NCBI GenBank assembly: GCA_013151415.1
Contig: JAADII010000063.1
Coordinates: 1-46,523 of the forward strand
Length of the DNA: 46,523 bases
From: Chloroflexota bacterium
Lineage (GTDB): Bacteria; Chloroflexota; Anaerolineae; J102
Direction: 5' to 3'
Below the pieces are notes generated by a model. It was given only the letters and a program-made list of their open reading frames with translations. It made no database searches and was not told where the DNA came from. Made by a program: the position numbers and the translations under genes. Of the stretch, positions 33,213-42,175 are shown in pieces (the stretch's first letter is position 1; every line of letters starts with the position of its first letter).

Positions 33213-33635
33213 TTATGGATGAAGGATGAAACCCATTCCAACGTGGGTGAAATGGGCGTCCCCGGTTAATATATCTGAGATGCCGAGCTCTCGCATTACA
33301 ACTATCGTAGTCAAATCGGTAAAAGAAATATCCGGCTTATCCTGATACTTATAGCGCAATTCTCGCGCGGTTTCAAATCGGTCTGGCGTGATCCACACCA
33401 GATCAAGGTAACCGTCATCAATTGCATTCGCTATTATTTTCGTAGCATTGGAAGCCAGATCCGTGGGAAGTCGTTTGAAAAGCAAGGTGTAAACCTCATC
33501 CAGCACATAGTCGCTGGTGACAATTGTAGCTCCGCGATTTCGTAAATCTTGATAATAGCGGCTGACCTCACGATGTTGGCTTTCCCTGCGATTGAAGATA
33601 TTGATCCATCCCCAAGTATCGATGAATAGTATCAT
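33213..33635 (-). CDS. PIN-domain ribonuclease toxin (VapC-like)
   Basis: This 140-residue PIN protein has acidic residues D6 (LFIDTWGWI), E47 (VLDEVYTLL), and the pair in DISFTDLTT and LTGDAHF. It is translated in a four-base overlap with the antitoxin gene upstream. Expected to cut RNA when free. Confidence 0.88.
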   Translation of the reverse strand: MILFIDTWGWINIFNRRESQHREVSRYYQDLRNRGATIVTSDYVLDEVYTLLFKRLPTDLASNATKIIANAIDDGYLDLVWITPDRFETARELRYKYQDKPDISFTDLTTIVVMRELGISDILTGDAHFTHVGMGFILHP

Positions 33636-33877
33636 GTCGCTTCACCGTACAGAATATCGTCAATGACAGGGGAGAACGGCTCGACATCCGCCAGGCCTAT
33701 GGCCTGTAAAATCGGGTCCCGTTCGGGCCTCAATTCTTCTCGATAGCCGCGCGTCGCTTGTTCCTTCTGTTTGAACTTCAAATATCTTATGAAATCATGT
33801 AACTCCACCAAAGATGAAGGCGGAAGCTCCTCGATTTCTCGAAACAAATCCGTTTTTGAGGCTTTAACGATTGCCAT
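33632..33877 (-). CDS. Antitoxin of a VapBC-type pair
   Basis: This 81-residue protein is helical and charged (LFREIEELPPSSLVELHDFI, then RYLKFKQKEQ), with a C-terminal toxin-binding tail ending DDILYGEAT. The class resembles DUF2281-like antitoxins. An AGGAGG precedes the ATG, and a palindromic operator lies just upstream. Confidence 0.75.
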   Translation of the reverse strand: MAIVKASKTDLFREIEELPPSSLVELHDFIRYLKFKQKEQATRGYREELRPERDPILQAIGLADVEPFSPVIDDILYGEAT

Positions 33878-33890
33878 AATACAACCTCCT

Positions 33891-33912
33891 GTTCTCTCCT
33901 GCGGGAGAGAAC
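33891..33912 (-). promoter_or_regulatory. Palindromic operator of the toxin-antitoxin operon
   Basis: A perfect inverted repeat, GTTCTCTCC-TGCG-GGAGAGAAC, 14 bases upstream of the antitoxin start. Position and symmetry fit binding by the antitoxin to repress its own operon; an RNA hairpin is also possible. Confidence 0.6.
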
Positions 33913-34082
33913 ATCATATGATGAAAACCACCTCTTGAATTCCTATCACATTCCACGAGATATGTCAAATCGTTTCCAAATCTTCCCTCCTTGCCGGTCC
34001 ATTTGCCATCGGTTCACAGACCACATAGAATGAGTTCGATCCATTGTCCCTCTGTCCATCATCTCATCGTCAGGTGTCACCC

Positions 34083-35243
34083 ATGATCACCCGAAAAGAA
34101 CTGGAAGCGCGCGAACGGGCCCAGCTCATGCCGTGGGGCATGAAGAGCGCGGACACGCGCGGCCGCGTGCATACGGATAAAGAACCCGAATATCGCACGG
34201 TCTATCAGCGCGACCGCGACCGCATTGTGCACACCACCGCGTTCCGACGTCTGGCCTATAAAACGCAGGTTTTCGTCTATCACGAAGGCGACCACTACCG
34301 CACGCGACTGACCCACACCATGGAAGTGGCGCAATTGGGCCGCACCCTAGCCCGCGCGCTGGGCGCGAATGAAGACCTGACCGAGGCCATCTGCCTGGCC
34401 CACGACCTGGGACACCCGCCCTTTGGCCACACAGGCGAACATATTCTCAACGAACTCATGGCCGATCACGGCGGCTTCGACCACCAGCGCCAGACCATGC
34501 GCATCGTGGAGAAACTGGAGCGCCGCTATCCGCAATTCACCGGCCTCAACCTCACTTACGAAGTGCGCGAGGGGCTGGTCAAGCACGACACCGATTACGA
34601 TGAGATCAACGCCGAGGGCTACGAACCTCACCTCGCGGGCACGCTCGAATGCCAGCTTGCCAACATCGCCGACGAGTTGGCCTGGAACACCAGCGACCTG
34701 GACGACGGACTCTACGCCGGCATTCTCGATGTGGCCGATCTGGCCGAGCAACCTCTGTGGCGGCGGGTGATGGATTCATTGGGCGAACCCTATCTCCCGC
34801 GGCGACTCGATCCGCTGCTGCGCGCGCGTATCATTCGCCGATTGGTGGGCATCGAAGTAACGGACGCCATCCAGCACACCGAAGCGGAATTACGAAAACG
34901 CAATATTGAATCGGTGGATGATTTACGCGCGGTGGGTCATAACCTGGCCGGATTCAGTCCTGAGCTGGCCGAAGCCAATGCGGTGCAAAAGCGTTATCTT
35001 TATGACAACTTCTACCGCAGCTACCGCGTCATGCGCATGGCTGCAAAGGCCGAACGCATCCTCACCCATCTCTTCGAGGCCTACATTCGCGAACCGCGTC
35101 AACTCCCGCCCGACACCCTTCGCAAAGTCGAGAAATCGGATGAAGGCTTGCATCGCATCGTATGCGACTACCTGGCTGGCATGACCGATCGTTATGCAAT
35201 CCAGGAGTATCAACGATTGTTCGACCCAGAAAAGCGAGTGTAA
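34083..35243 (+). CDS. dgt: Deoxyguanosinetriphosphate triphosphohydrolase family protein
   Basis: This 386-residue HD-domain enzyme splits dNTPs into nucleoside and triphosphate. N-terminal RGRVHTDKEPEYRTVYQRDR and TTAFRRLAYKTQVF lead to the HD motifs RLTHTMEVAQLGR and AHDLGHPPFGHTGE. The last metal ligand is in NTSDLDDGLYAG. The length fits the short Dgt-like class. The ATG at 34083 directly follows a degenerate octamer stretch. Confidence 0.92.
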   Translation: MITRKELEARERAQLMPWGMKSADTRGRVHTDKEPEYRTVYQRDRDRIVHTTAFRRLAYKTQVFVYHEGDHYRTRLTHTMEVAQLGRTLARALGANEDLTEAICLAHDLGHPPFGHTGEHILNELMADHGGFDHQRQTMRIVEKLERRYPQFTGLNLTYEVREGLVKHDTDYDEINAEGYEPHLAGTLECQLANIADELAWNTSDLDDGLYAGILDVADLAEQPLWRRVMDSLGEPYLPRRLDPLLRARIIRRLVGIEVTDAIQHTEAELRKRNIESVDDLRAVGHNLAGFSPELAEANAVQKRYLYDNFYRSYRVMRMAAKAERILTHLFEAYIREPRQLPPDTLRKVEKSDEGLHRIVCDYLAGMTDRYAIQEYQRLFDPEKRV

Positions 35244-35269
35244 CCCTGATCTATGTCATGAACGTCGGT

Positions 35270-36505
35270 TTATCGCGGGCGGGCGCGCAAATGAATGGTC
35301 ACCGAGGCAATGGAAGGGCCATCATCGGTTTGGGGGCCTTCAATGACATTGACGATCCGTCCTTCCAACACCATAGATTGCGTCTCTAAACGCAGAGGCT
35401 TATCCGGTTCAAGAGGCATGGGGCGAGCATCCTTACCCTTCAGCTCTTCGCGCTGAATCTCATCGTTATACAGTTCTGGCAGCATCAGCGTCACTGCATC
35501 CGCGCGCAGGTCTCGCTTTTCGAACAACCACACCTCGAGTGTGAGTACGCGATGCGGCTCGCTCCGCGCAACTTCCCCCACCGAAAAACCAAAATCGCCT
35601 AAATACTGGTCGCGCTCCGAAATCTGCTCAGATTCGCTGTAATCGGGATCGCCATCAAACACCCACGTCACAGGTTGCAGGCCAAACCATGCTTCCGCTT
35701 CGGTGGGAGCGCCTTCCTCCTCCTCAGGAGCTTCGTAAATGGGTGCAGAGGGTTCTTGCCATTCCTCCTCGATCTCCTCGAACGCCTCATACTCTTCGCT
35801 CACAGGCGTGGGGGTGAGCACGGGAACCGCATCCGCGGACACGACCGCGGCCTGTGCTGGGTCGGTCACATCGACATCGCGAGGCGGCTTGGGCGAAAGA
35901 GAGGTTTGACGGGCGCGCCGCGGTTGTAGCGACGCTTTCAGACCGCGTAGCGCAGGGAAGAGCGCAACCAGAGCGAATAGGGCCAAAACAGCCAGACCCA
36001 CCCATAAAACGATGCGCACGGTCTCACGGCCGAACTCGAGACCCAGCGCACCTGACTGAGCCGCAACTCGTCCTCCAAGATCAGGCGGCAGTGCGGTGGA
36101 TAAATCTGAAGCCAAGGTGCGCACCCGTGCGGCGGCTTCGTGCTTATTGTTCGCTTCCAGACGCATGGCCTGTAAATTCAACAAACGATTCCATTGTTCT
36201 GGAGGCCACCATTGCATGCGTTCGGCCGCCTTCAACAAATCGCCCTCGATTGCATAGCTATCGGCCACCATAACCAAATAATCGTCACGCAACTCGGGGC
36301 GCAGATCGCGAGGGTATGTATTCGTCCAACGCACGGGAAACAGCACCCATCCCAGCAACACCAATCCAATGAGCATGCCGACGCCAAAGATAAGCGCATA
36401 ACGCACGCGCGGCGTGAATGTCTCCAGTCGCTGCTGTAAATTTCGCGCCCTGGAGGGAGACGAAGACGCAGATTGTGAACGATTGGTGGCGTTCGTTGCG
36501 TTCAT
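35270..36505 (-). CDS. Hypothetical membrane protein with long acidic linker
   Basis: This 411-residue protein is not recognised. It has two membrane helices (about 35-57 and 163-188) with a helical extracytoplasmic part between (DYLVMVADSYAIEGDLLKAA). An acidic Glu/Pro-rich linker (225-275) and a cytoplasmic beta-rich domain follow (VLTLEVWLFEKRDLRADAV near residue 320). The start overlaps the Xer stop by four bases (ATGA type), so it is translationally coupled to the recombinase. A role in cell division or envelope structure is possible but unproven. Confidence 0.7.
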   Translation of the reverse strand: MNATNATNRSQSASSSPSRARNLQQRLETFTPRVRYALIFGVGMLIGLVLLGWVLFPVRWTNTYPRDLRPELRDDYLVMVADSYAIEGDLLKAAERMQWWPPEQWNRLLNLQAMRLEANNKHEAAARVRTLASDLSTALPPDLGGRVAAQSGALGLEFGRETVRIVLWVGLAVLALFALVALFPALRGLKASLQPRRARQTSLSPKPPRDVDVTDPAQAAVVSADAVPVLTPTPVSEEYEAFEEIEEEWQEPSAPIYEAPEEEEGAPTEAEAWFGLQPVTWVFDGDPDYSESEQISERDQYLGDFGFSVGEVARSEPHRVLTLEVWLFEKRDLRADAVTLMLPELYNDEIQREELKGKDARPMPLEPDKPLRLETQSMVLEGRIVNVIEGPQTDDGPSIASVTIHLRARPR

Positions 36506-37440
36506 GATTCCCTGTCTTGGGGGGAGAGCGCCCTATTTTGGGCCGCAGGGTGAGATTGATTCACCACATCGCGCAAATGATGAAGCATGACATGCGTGTA
36601 CAGCGTCGTTGTTTGTAGCCTGGCATGACCCAACAACTCCTGAACCGTGCGTAGATCCGCGCCGCCCTCCAACATATGGGTGGCGAAAGAATGGCGGAGC
36701 ACATGAGGCGTGACCCCGCGCGGCAGATCGACCTCGCGCAGATATTTGTCCAAGATATTGTTGATGGTTTTGGCCGAGGCAATGGGACGACCGCGGTGGT
36801 TGAGAAAAAGCGCTTCGGGTTGAGTGGACGCGGAATTTTTGGCCAGGAGTTCGGGTCGGCCCGACTCGAGATAGCGGGACAACGCCAACACCGCAGGCCG
36901 ACCGATGAGCGCCATACGCATCTTACCGCCCTTTCCCCGCACACGCAACCGCGCCTCAGGCAGATTGACATCCTGAATGCGTAGGGCCAGCACCTCGCCG
37001 CGGCGCAGGCCGCCGCTGTAAAGGACTTCCAAAATGGCCGCGTCGCGCTGGCCCAACGGCGTGGAGATGTCGGGCGCGGCCAACAGATCGAACACCTGCT
37101 CCACGCTCAAGTAATGGGGAAGTCGCTGAGGAAGCTTCGGCGTCCGCACCAGCGCAGCCGGGTTATCGTCCACCCATTGTTCGCGCTGGAAGTAGCGAAA
37201 ACAGGAGCGCAGTTCATAAAGACGACGGGCGATGGACGCCGGGTGATAGCCCGCGTGGTGCAATTCGGCCAGCCAGCTTCGCACCAACCGCGCATCCACC
37301 TCCTCCCATGTGCGCACCCCGCGCGCCTGCGCGAAAGCCATGAATTCGCCTATCTCATGGCCATAATTGCGCAGCGTGTAAGGCGAGGCGCCGCGCTCAT
37401 AGGCCAGGTAGTCGAGAAAGCGCTGGAGATAGGGTTGCAT
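36502..37440 (-). CDS. Tyrosine recombinase of the XerC/XerD type
   Basis: This 312-residue protein has an N-terminal SAM-like core-binding domain (1-95). The catalytic domain contains R146 (GGLRRGEV), H246-x-x-R249 (HVLRHSFATH), H272 (LLGHARLQTT) and nucleophile Y281 (LYTHV). Size and signatures match the chromosome-dimer resolvase Xer rather than a phage integrase. No dif-like site was found close by. Confidence 0.92.
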   Translation of the reverse strand: MQPYLQRFLDYLAYERGASPYTLRNYGHEIGEFMAFAQARGVRTWEEVDARLVRSWLAELHHAGYHPASIARRLYELRSCFRYFQREQWVDDNPAALVRTPKLPQRLPHYLSVEQVFDLLAAPDISTPLGQRDAAILEVLYSGGLRRGEVLALRIQDVNLPEARLRVRGKGGKMRMALIGRPAVLALSRYLESGRPELLAKNSASTQPEALFLNHRGRPIASAKTINNILDKYLREVDLPRGVTPHVLRHSFATHMLEGGADLRTVQELLGHARLQTTTLYTHVMLHHLRDVVNQSHPAAQNRALSPQDRES

Positions 37441-37520
37441 GGGAGGGGAGGTTAAGGTTAAGGTTGAGGCTAAGGTTGAGGGGGAGGGGGCATTGTCCTA
37501 TCGTCCATCGTCTCATCGTC
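37440..37520. repeat. Hexamer and octamer arrays between xer and topA
   Basis: GGTTAA/GGTTGA/GGCTAA hexamers (37450-37490) are followed by octamers in reverse orientation (37496-37520). They fill the gap between the topA end and the xer start. Confidence 0.85.
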
Positions 37521-37537
37521 CGCCCTTGGCTTCAAAC

Positions 37538-39946
37538 TCAGGCTTCGGCCTTCACCGCCTTGGCGAGCTTTTCGGCCTCGGCCAGGGGCATGGAGAAACC
37601 GCATTCCGAGTCCGCGCATTTCGCGCGCTTGCCCACTTTGGTGAGAATGTTCTTCCGGCACTGAGGACAGATCACATTCAGCGGCGGGTTCCAGGTGACG
37701 AAGTCGCATTCGGGCCAGTTGTCGCAGCCGTAGAAGATGCGACCTTTGCGACTGCGCTTTTGGACGATGCGACCGCCATCCTTGGGGCACTTGACGCCCG
37801 TATCCACCACCAAAGGCCGCGTGTATTTGCATTCGGGATAGTTGGAGCAGCCGATGAAACGACCGTAACGACCATCTCGCAAGACCAGGTCTGCGCCGCA
37901 TTCGGGGCACGGTTCGCCGATTTTTTCCGGCTCCAGGCGCTGGCGCTGCATGTTTTCACCGGCCTCTTTCACCAATTGCGAGAAAGGCGCGTAGAACTCG
38001 CGCAGCACGTCCACCCATTCCTCTTCTCCGCGGGCGATGCGGTCCAATTCCTCTTCCATGCGCGCGGTGAAGCCCACTTCGAAGATGCTGTCGAAGTGTT
38101 GCACCAGCAAATCATTGACCACGAAACCCAGTTTGGTGGGGTGCAAGCGGCGTTTTTGGCGCTCGACATATCCCCGGTCGATGATGGTGGAGATGATAGT
38201 GGCGTAGGTGGAGGGTCGGCCAATGCCGTATTCCTCCAGCGCTTTGACCAGCATGGCCTCGCTGTAGCGCGGGGGCGGTTGAGTGAAATGCTGTTCGGGC
38301 AACAGTTGCAACAGGTCGAGCATCTCGCCCACGGTCAGGGGTGGAATGTCGATGCCCAGACCGTTTTCCTCGGCGTTTTCTTCGCTGCGCGCGACATCGT
38401 AGACCCTGAGGAAGCCTGGAAAACGCACAGAAGAGCCAGTGGCGCGGAACAGGTAGGGCTTGGGGCCGTCCTGGGGTCCGGCTTTGACCTCGACGGTGAG
38501 CGTGTCGTAAATAGCCGGGGTCATCTGACTGGCCACGAAACGCCGCCAGATCAGTTGATAGAGCTTGAACTGGTCGTCGTTGAGATAAGACTTGACGCTC
38601 TCGGGCGTGCGCATGACCGAGGTGGGGCGAATGGCCTCGTGCGCTTCCTGGGCCGAACGGGCTTTGGTGCGATAAAAAGGCGGCTTCGCGGGCGCGTAAG
38701 CTTCGCCAAACTGCTCGCGGATGTAATCCCTGGCCTGGGCCTGGGCTTCACGCGAGACGTTGACGCTGTCGGTGCGCATATAGGTGATGAGACCCACCCG
38801 GCCCTGCTCGCCCAGCCTTACGCCTTCGTACAACGACTGGGCCACGCGCATGGTGCGCCGGGCATTGAAGCCGAGACGCCGCGACGCGTCCTGTTGGAGC
38901 GTGCTGGTGGTGAACGGCGCGAAGGGGCGTCGTTTGCGCTCGCCCCGCTTCACCTTGGTCACCTCCCACGCGGCTTGCTCCAACTCGGCCACCAGCGCGT
39001 GCGCCTCTTCTCCGGTGGCGATTTTGAATTCCTTGCCGCGAATGCGGTGGAGCTTGGCTTTGAAACTGCGACGCTCCGGCTCTTGCTTGGCCAGCTCCGC
39101 GGTGATGGACCAGTACTCCTCGGGCACAAAGGCCTGAATCTCGCGCTCACGCTCGACGATGAGCCGCAAAGCCACCGATTGCACGCGACCGGCCGATAAA
39201 CCGCGCTTCACATTGCGCCACAAAAGCGGGCTGACCTGATAGCCCACCAACCGGTCGAGCACGCGCCGCGCCTGTTGTGCGTCCACCAGGTTCATGTCGA
39301 TATCGCGCGCCTGCTGAAAGGCCTCGGTCACCGCGCGCTTCGTGATCTCGTGAAAGACCACGCGGCGGGTGCGCTCAGGCTCCAGGCCCACGGCCTCGGC
39401 CACATGCCAGGCGATGGCTTCGCCCTCGCGGTCGGGGTCGGTGGCCAGATAGACCTCCTCCGCGCCCGCCACGGCCTCTTTGAGCTCGCGAACGATTTTC
39501 TTCTTGTCGCGAGGCACAATGTAGAGCGGCTTGAAATCGTGCTCCACATCCACCGAAAGCTTCGATTTATAGAGGTCGCGCACATGACCCACCGAGGCCT
39601 TGACGCTGTAGCCGCGGCCGAGAAACTTGCCCACGGTGCGCGCCTTGGCGGGCGACTCGACGATGACCAGCTTGCCTTTGCGCGCGCCATTCTTTCCGGA
39701 CGATTTGCGCTTGCTCGCGCCCCGTTTGCTGCGAGATGTCGTTTTTTTTGTGGTTTTCTTTTGGGTTTTGGGTTCGGGTTTTGGCTTCTCCAATCCCTCA
39801 TGCGCGGGCGTCGCGCCCATGCGGAAGAGGTTGGTTCCGCACACCGCGCACACCCCGCGCGTGCCCGGCGCGCCGGTCCTGGTGAACACGGGCGTCGGGT
39901 TGAGCATTTCTCGTTTTGTCTTACACTTTACGCAATAGGCTTCCAT
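37538..39946 (-). CDS. topA: DNA topoisomerase I with N-terminal zinc ribbon
   Basis: This 802-residue type IA topoisomerase relaxes negative supercoils. An extra N-terminal zinc ribbon (C5, C8, C33, C36) and a Lys-rich linker precede the Toprim domain (LVIVESPAKA at 93-102, DPDREGE at 170-176). The catalytic Tyr389 is in GLITYMRTDS. The C-terminus has three zinc fingers (CPECG, CPKDGG with CDNWPEC, and CPQC with CADSEC). The added N-terminal ribbon is a lineage trait. Confidence 0.95.
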   Translation of the reverse strand: MEAYCVKCKTKREMLNPTPVFTRTGAPGTRGVCAVCGTNLFRMGATPAHEGLEKPKPEPKTQKKTTKKTTSRSKRGASKRKSSGKNGARKGKLVIVESPAKARTVGKFLGRGYSVKASVGHVRDLYKSKLSVDVEHDFKPLYIVPRDKKKIVRELKEAVAGAEEVYLATDPDREGEAIAWHVAEAVGLEPERTRRVVFHEITKRAVTEAFQQARDIDMNLVDAQQARRVLDRLVGYQVSPLLWRNVKRGLSAGRVQSVALRLIVEREREIQAFVPEEYWSITAELAKQEPERRSFKAKLHRIRGKEFKIATGEEAHALVAELEQAAWEVTKVKRGERKRRPFAPFTTSTLQQDASRRLGFNARRTMRVAQSLYEGVRLGEQGRVGLITYMRTDSVNVSREAQAQARDYIREQFGEAYAPAKPPFYRTKARSAQEAHEAIRPTSVMRTPESVKSYLNDDQFKLYQLIWRRFVASQMTPAIYDTLTVEVKAGPQDGPKPYLFRATGSSVRFPGFLRVYDVARSEENAEENGLGIDIPPLTVGEMLDLLQLLPEQHFTQPPPRYSEAMLVKALEEYGIGRPSTYATIISTIIDRGYVERQKRRLHPTKLGFVVNDLLVQHFDSIFEVGFTARMEEELDRIARGEEEWVDVLREFYAPFSQLVKEAGENMQRQRLEPEKIGEPCPECGADLVLRDGRYGRFIGCSNYPECKYTRPLVVDTGVKCPKDGGRIVQKRSRKGRIFYGCDNWPECDFVTWNPPLNVICPQCRKNILTKVGKRAKCADSECGFSMPLAEAEKLAKAVKAEA

Positions 39947-40029
39947 GTGGTTGTCCGATGTTGTGAATCCAACTCTTCTTGGCTAGACCAGAGTTGTTTA
40001 GTAAACGATGGTTCTTCCTCAAATGGGCC

Positions 40030-40092
40030 GACGATGAGACGAAAAGACGATGAGACGATGCCGACCGTCGTCCTATCGTCTCATCGTCCATC
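40030..40092. repeat. Inverted octamer arrays between topA and dprA
   Basis: GACGATGA/GACGATGC units (40030-40062) face reverse units (40068-40092), so a long hairpin can form. The dprA stop codon (TGA at 40081-40083) and its last codons (DDGR) are written in repeat units. Confidence 0.85.
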
Positions 40093-41199
40093 GTCTGAAT
40101 TTACGTGATAGACCGGGGCTGGCTCGCGGGCGACGACGTAGTGCATGCCGCCCACCTGCCGCACCAGTCCCTTGAGCTCCATCAGGGTCAGAGCGCTGCT
40201 CACTTCCTGGATGGGCAAGTCGATGTCGCGACGAATTTCGTCGATATGCCGCGGTTCGCGGGAAAGCAGCGACATAAGCTCGGCCTCGACCGGATCATCG
40301 GGCAAGATCTGCCGCGCTTGCAGGTGTTGATCGATTTGGGTGAAGTTTAGGGCTTCGAGGATGTCGTTGGCCGAAAGCGCGGGGATCGCGCCCTCTTTGA
40401 GCAGGCGATTGGGGCCTTCGCTGGCCGGAGAGAGGATGCTGCCGGGAACGGCGAACACGTCGCGGCCCTGTTCCAACGCAAATTTGGCCGTGATGATCGC
40501 ACCCGAGCTCCATCGGCCTTCGACGACCAGAACGCCGCGGCTCAGGCCACTTATGATGCGGTTGCGCGCGGGAAAATTACGCGCTTCTGGTTTCGCGCCC
40601 AGCGGCTGCTCGCTGATCCACGCGCCCTGTTCCAATATTTGACGGGCCAGTTTGCGATGTTCGGGCGGGTAGACCATATCGAGTCCGCTGCCCATGACGG
40701 CCAGGGTGCGGCCTCCAACTTCCAGGGCCGTGCGATGGGCCACGCCGTCGATGCCGCGCGCGAGACCGCTGACAATGGTCACGCCGGCGCGGGCCAGGTC
40801 TTCCACCAGACGTCGCGCGGCCTCGCGACCATAGGTCGTGGCCCGTCGCGTGCCCACCACGGCCACGCCCCAGTCATCCTGGGGCGACAATTCGCCTCGC
40901 ACAAAGAGCACGGGCGGCGGCGCGGGAATTTCTAGCAGTCGTGCGGGATAGTCCGGGTCCTCCCATGTTAAGACTCGAACGCCGGACGCGTGCAACCGTT
41001 GCACTTCCGCGTCCAGGTCCAGCTTCTTGCGCGCGTCGACCAAATTGTTCAAAGAGCGACGGTCCAGCCCGGCCTGTTTCAATTGCTCGGCCGAAGCCCC
41101 CCACGCGGCCCGAACATCTCCGAAGATGTCGAGCAGCGCGCGCAACTTTTTCGGGCCAATGCCGGGAACGCGATTGAATCCGAGCCAGTATTTTAGCAT
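40081..41199 (-). CDS. dprA: DNA processing protein DprA (Smf)
   Basis: This 372-residue protein loads RecA on incoming single-stranded DNA during transformation. An N-terminal helix-hairpin-helix region (VPGIGPKKLRALLD) is followed by the Rossmann-like DprA core (VAVVGTRRATTYG, VSGLARGIDGVAHRTAL, GSGLDMVYPPEHRKLA, FPARNRIISGLSRGVLVVEG). A C-terminal winged helix ends the protein (300-360). The final residues come from octamer repeats. It points to natural competence, with other com genes outside the window. Confidence 0.95.
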   Translation of the reverse strand: MLKYWLGFNRVPGIGPKKLRALLDIFGDVRAAWGASAEQLKQAGLDRRSLNNLVDARKKLDLDAEVQRLHASGVRVLTWEDPDYPARLLEIPAPPPVLFVRGELSPQDDWGVAVVGTRRATTYGREAARRLVEDLARAGVTIVSGLARGIDGVAHRTALEVGGRTLAVMGSGLDMVYPPEHRKLARQILEQGAWISEQPLGAKPEARNFPARNRIISGLSRGVLVVEGRWSSGAIITAKFALEQGRDVFAVPGSILSPASEGPNRLLKEGAIPALSANDILEALNFTQIDQHLQARQILPDDPVEAELMSLLSREPRHIDEIRRDIDLPIQEVSSALTLMELKGLVRQVGGMHYVVAREPAPVYHVNSDDGR

Positions 41200-41217
41200 G
41201 GGGTAGGGGGATAGGGA

Positions 41218-41233
41218 GACGATAGGACGATGG
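41218..41233. repeat. Octamer array, two units
   Basis: GACGATAG and GACGATGG just upstream of the dprA start. Same family as 39-70. Confidence 0.8.
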
Positions 41234-41314
41234 ATTTACCGGATCAACAGGCTATGCATGCAATCTAACTCGAAAAGCGTTTTTGAGACGCTCTCAACTT
41301 GACCTGAACGCTTT

Positions 41315-41719
41315 TTAAGCCGGCGCTATCTGCTCTGGTGTAAGGACTACGAGTCCATCGATCCGCTTGAAGTGTTGACTATTCTTGGTGAGAAGAGGGA
41401 GACTATTGGCCAGACAGATTCCCGCGATAAGGGTGTCGGGCACTCCAATTTTGAGACCTTGCTGCTGTAATCGACGCCAGACAATCGCTGCTTCAATTGC
41501 GGCCTGGAAATCAAATGGATATATCGATAGAAGAGAGCCAAATTCGCCGAGCAAACGTTGCTGTCGTGGTGAATGGGTGGGGATTGCATTCAATTCATAC
41601 CATGTGATAGCGGTAATTCCACATTCATATTGACGAAGCGCTGACTCGAGAACGTGTGCACGACGTCGCAAGTAATCAATGATAATGTCTGTATCGATAA
41701 TCAGTTGTGAAACTGCCAT
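41315..41719 (-). CDS. PIN-domain ribonuclease toxin (VapC-like)
   Basis: This 134-residue PIN protein starts MAVSQLIIDTDIIIDYLRRR with the first acidic Asp. WYELNAIP and IGVPDTLIAG carry the others, followed by LLTKNSQHF. The ATG at 41719 lies inside the end of the antitoxin gene (19-base overlap), which implies coupled translation. Confidence 0.87.
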   Translation of the reverse strand: MAVSQLIIDTDIIIDYLRRRAHVLESALRQYECGITAITWYELNAIPTHSPRQQRLLGEFGSLLSIYPFDFQAAIEAAIVWRRLQQQGLKIGVPDTLIAGICLANSLPLLTKNSQHFKRIDGLVVLTPEQIAPA

Positions 41720-41967
41720 GTGCTCCACATCTCCTCGCGTTTGCGACGAAAGCGCTTTTCATCATCCTCACTCCACGCGCCCCAAAGTGCGCGCAAAACG
41801 GACTCGATTCGCTTCATCCGCTCAGAGGACGATATTTCTGTGGACAAGGCGAGAGGGGCCGGGGAGATAGTGATGTACTCTCCTGGCCGAATTCCCGATC
41901 GCCGAAGCTCTTCGCGGGAAATGACTACGTCTTTATCTTCAAACAAGACGCGAATAATGGTGTTCAT
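41701..41967 (-). CDS. AbrB-like antitoxin
   Basis: This 88-residue protein has a first half (DKDVVISREELRRSGIRPG, EYITI) matching the swapped-hairpin AbrB/MazE-like DNA-binding fold. A charged helical tail (EDDEKRFRRKREEMW) follows that should wrap the PIN toxin. Confidence 0.75.
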   Translation of the reverse strand: MNTIIRVLFEDKDVVISREELRRSGIRPGEYITISPAPLALSTEISSSERMKRIESVLRALWGAWSEDDEKRFRRKREEMWSTWQFHN

Positions 41968-42175
41968 GATCTGGAATCCGTGTGCTTACATGTAGACCTG
42001 ACTGGATATGATCAAGGAAACAAGGGAGCGCTCGACCTAAACGAGCAGCCGACCACGCGGACTACGCGCCACGCGTCCCAGGGCCAGCATAGCCATGAGC
42101 GGGGCGTTTGTCAAGCAGCCGATGGCGCGTGCTGCGCGCGCAACATCATGTGATGCGGTTTTCCCCTTCCCGCTT

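Noticed and set aside
41968-42175. Possible structured RNA or tRNA in the GC-rich gap
   Set aside because: No tRNA arm patterns (TTCRANTC, cloverleaf) or strong long hairpin were found; it shows nothing I can name.
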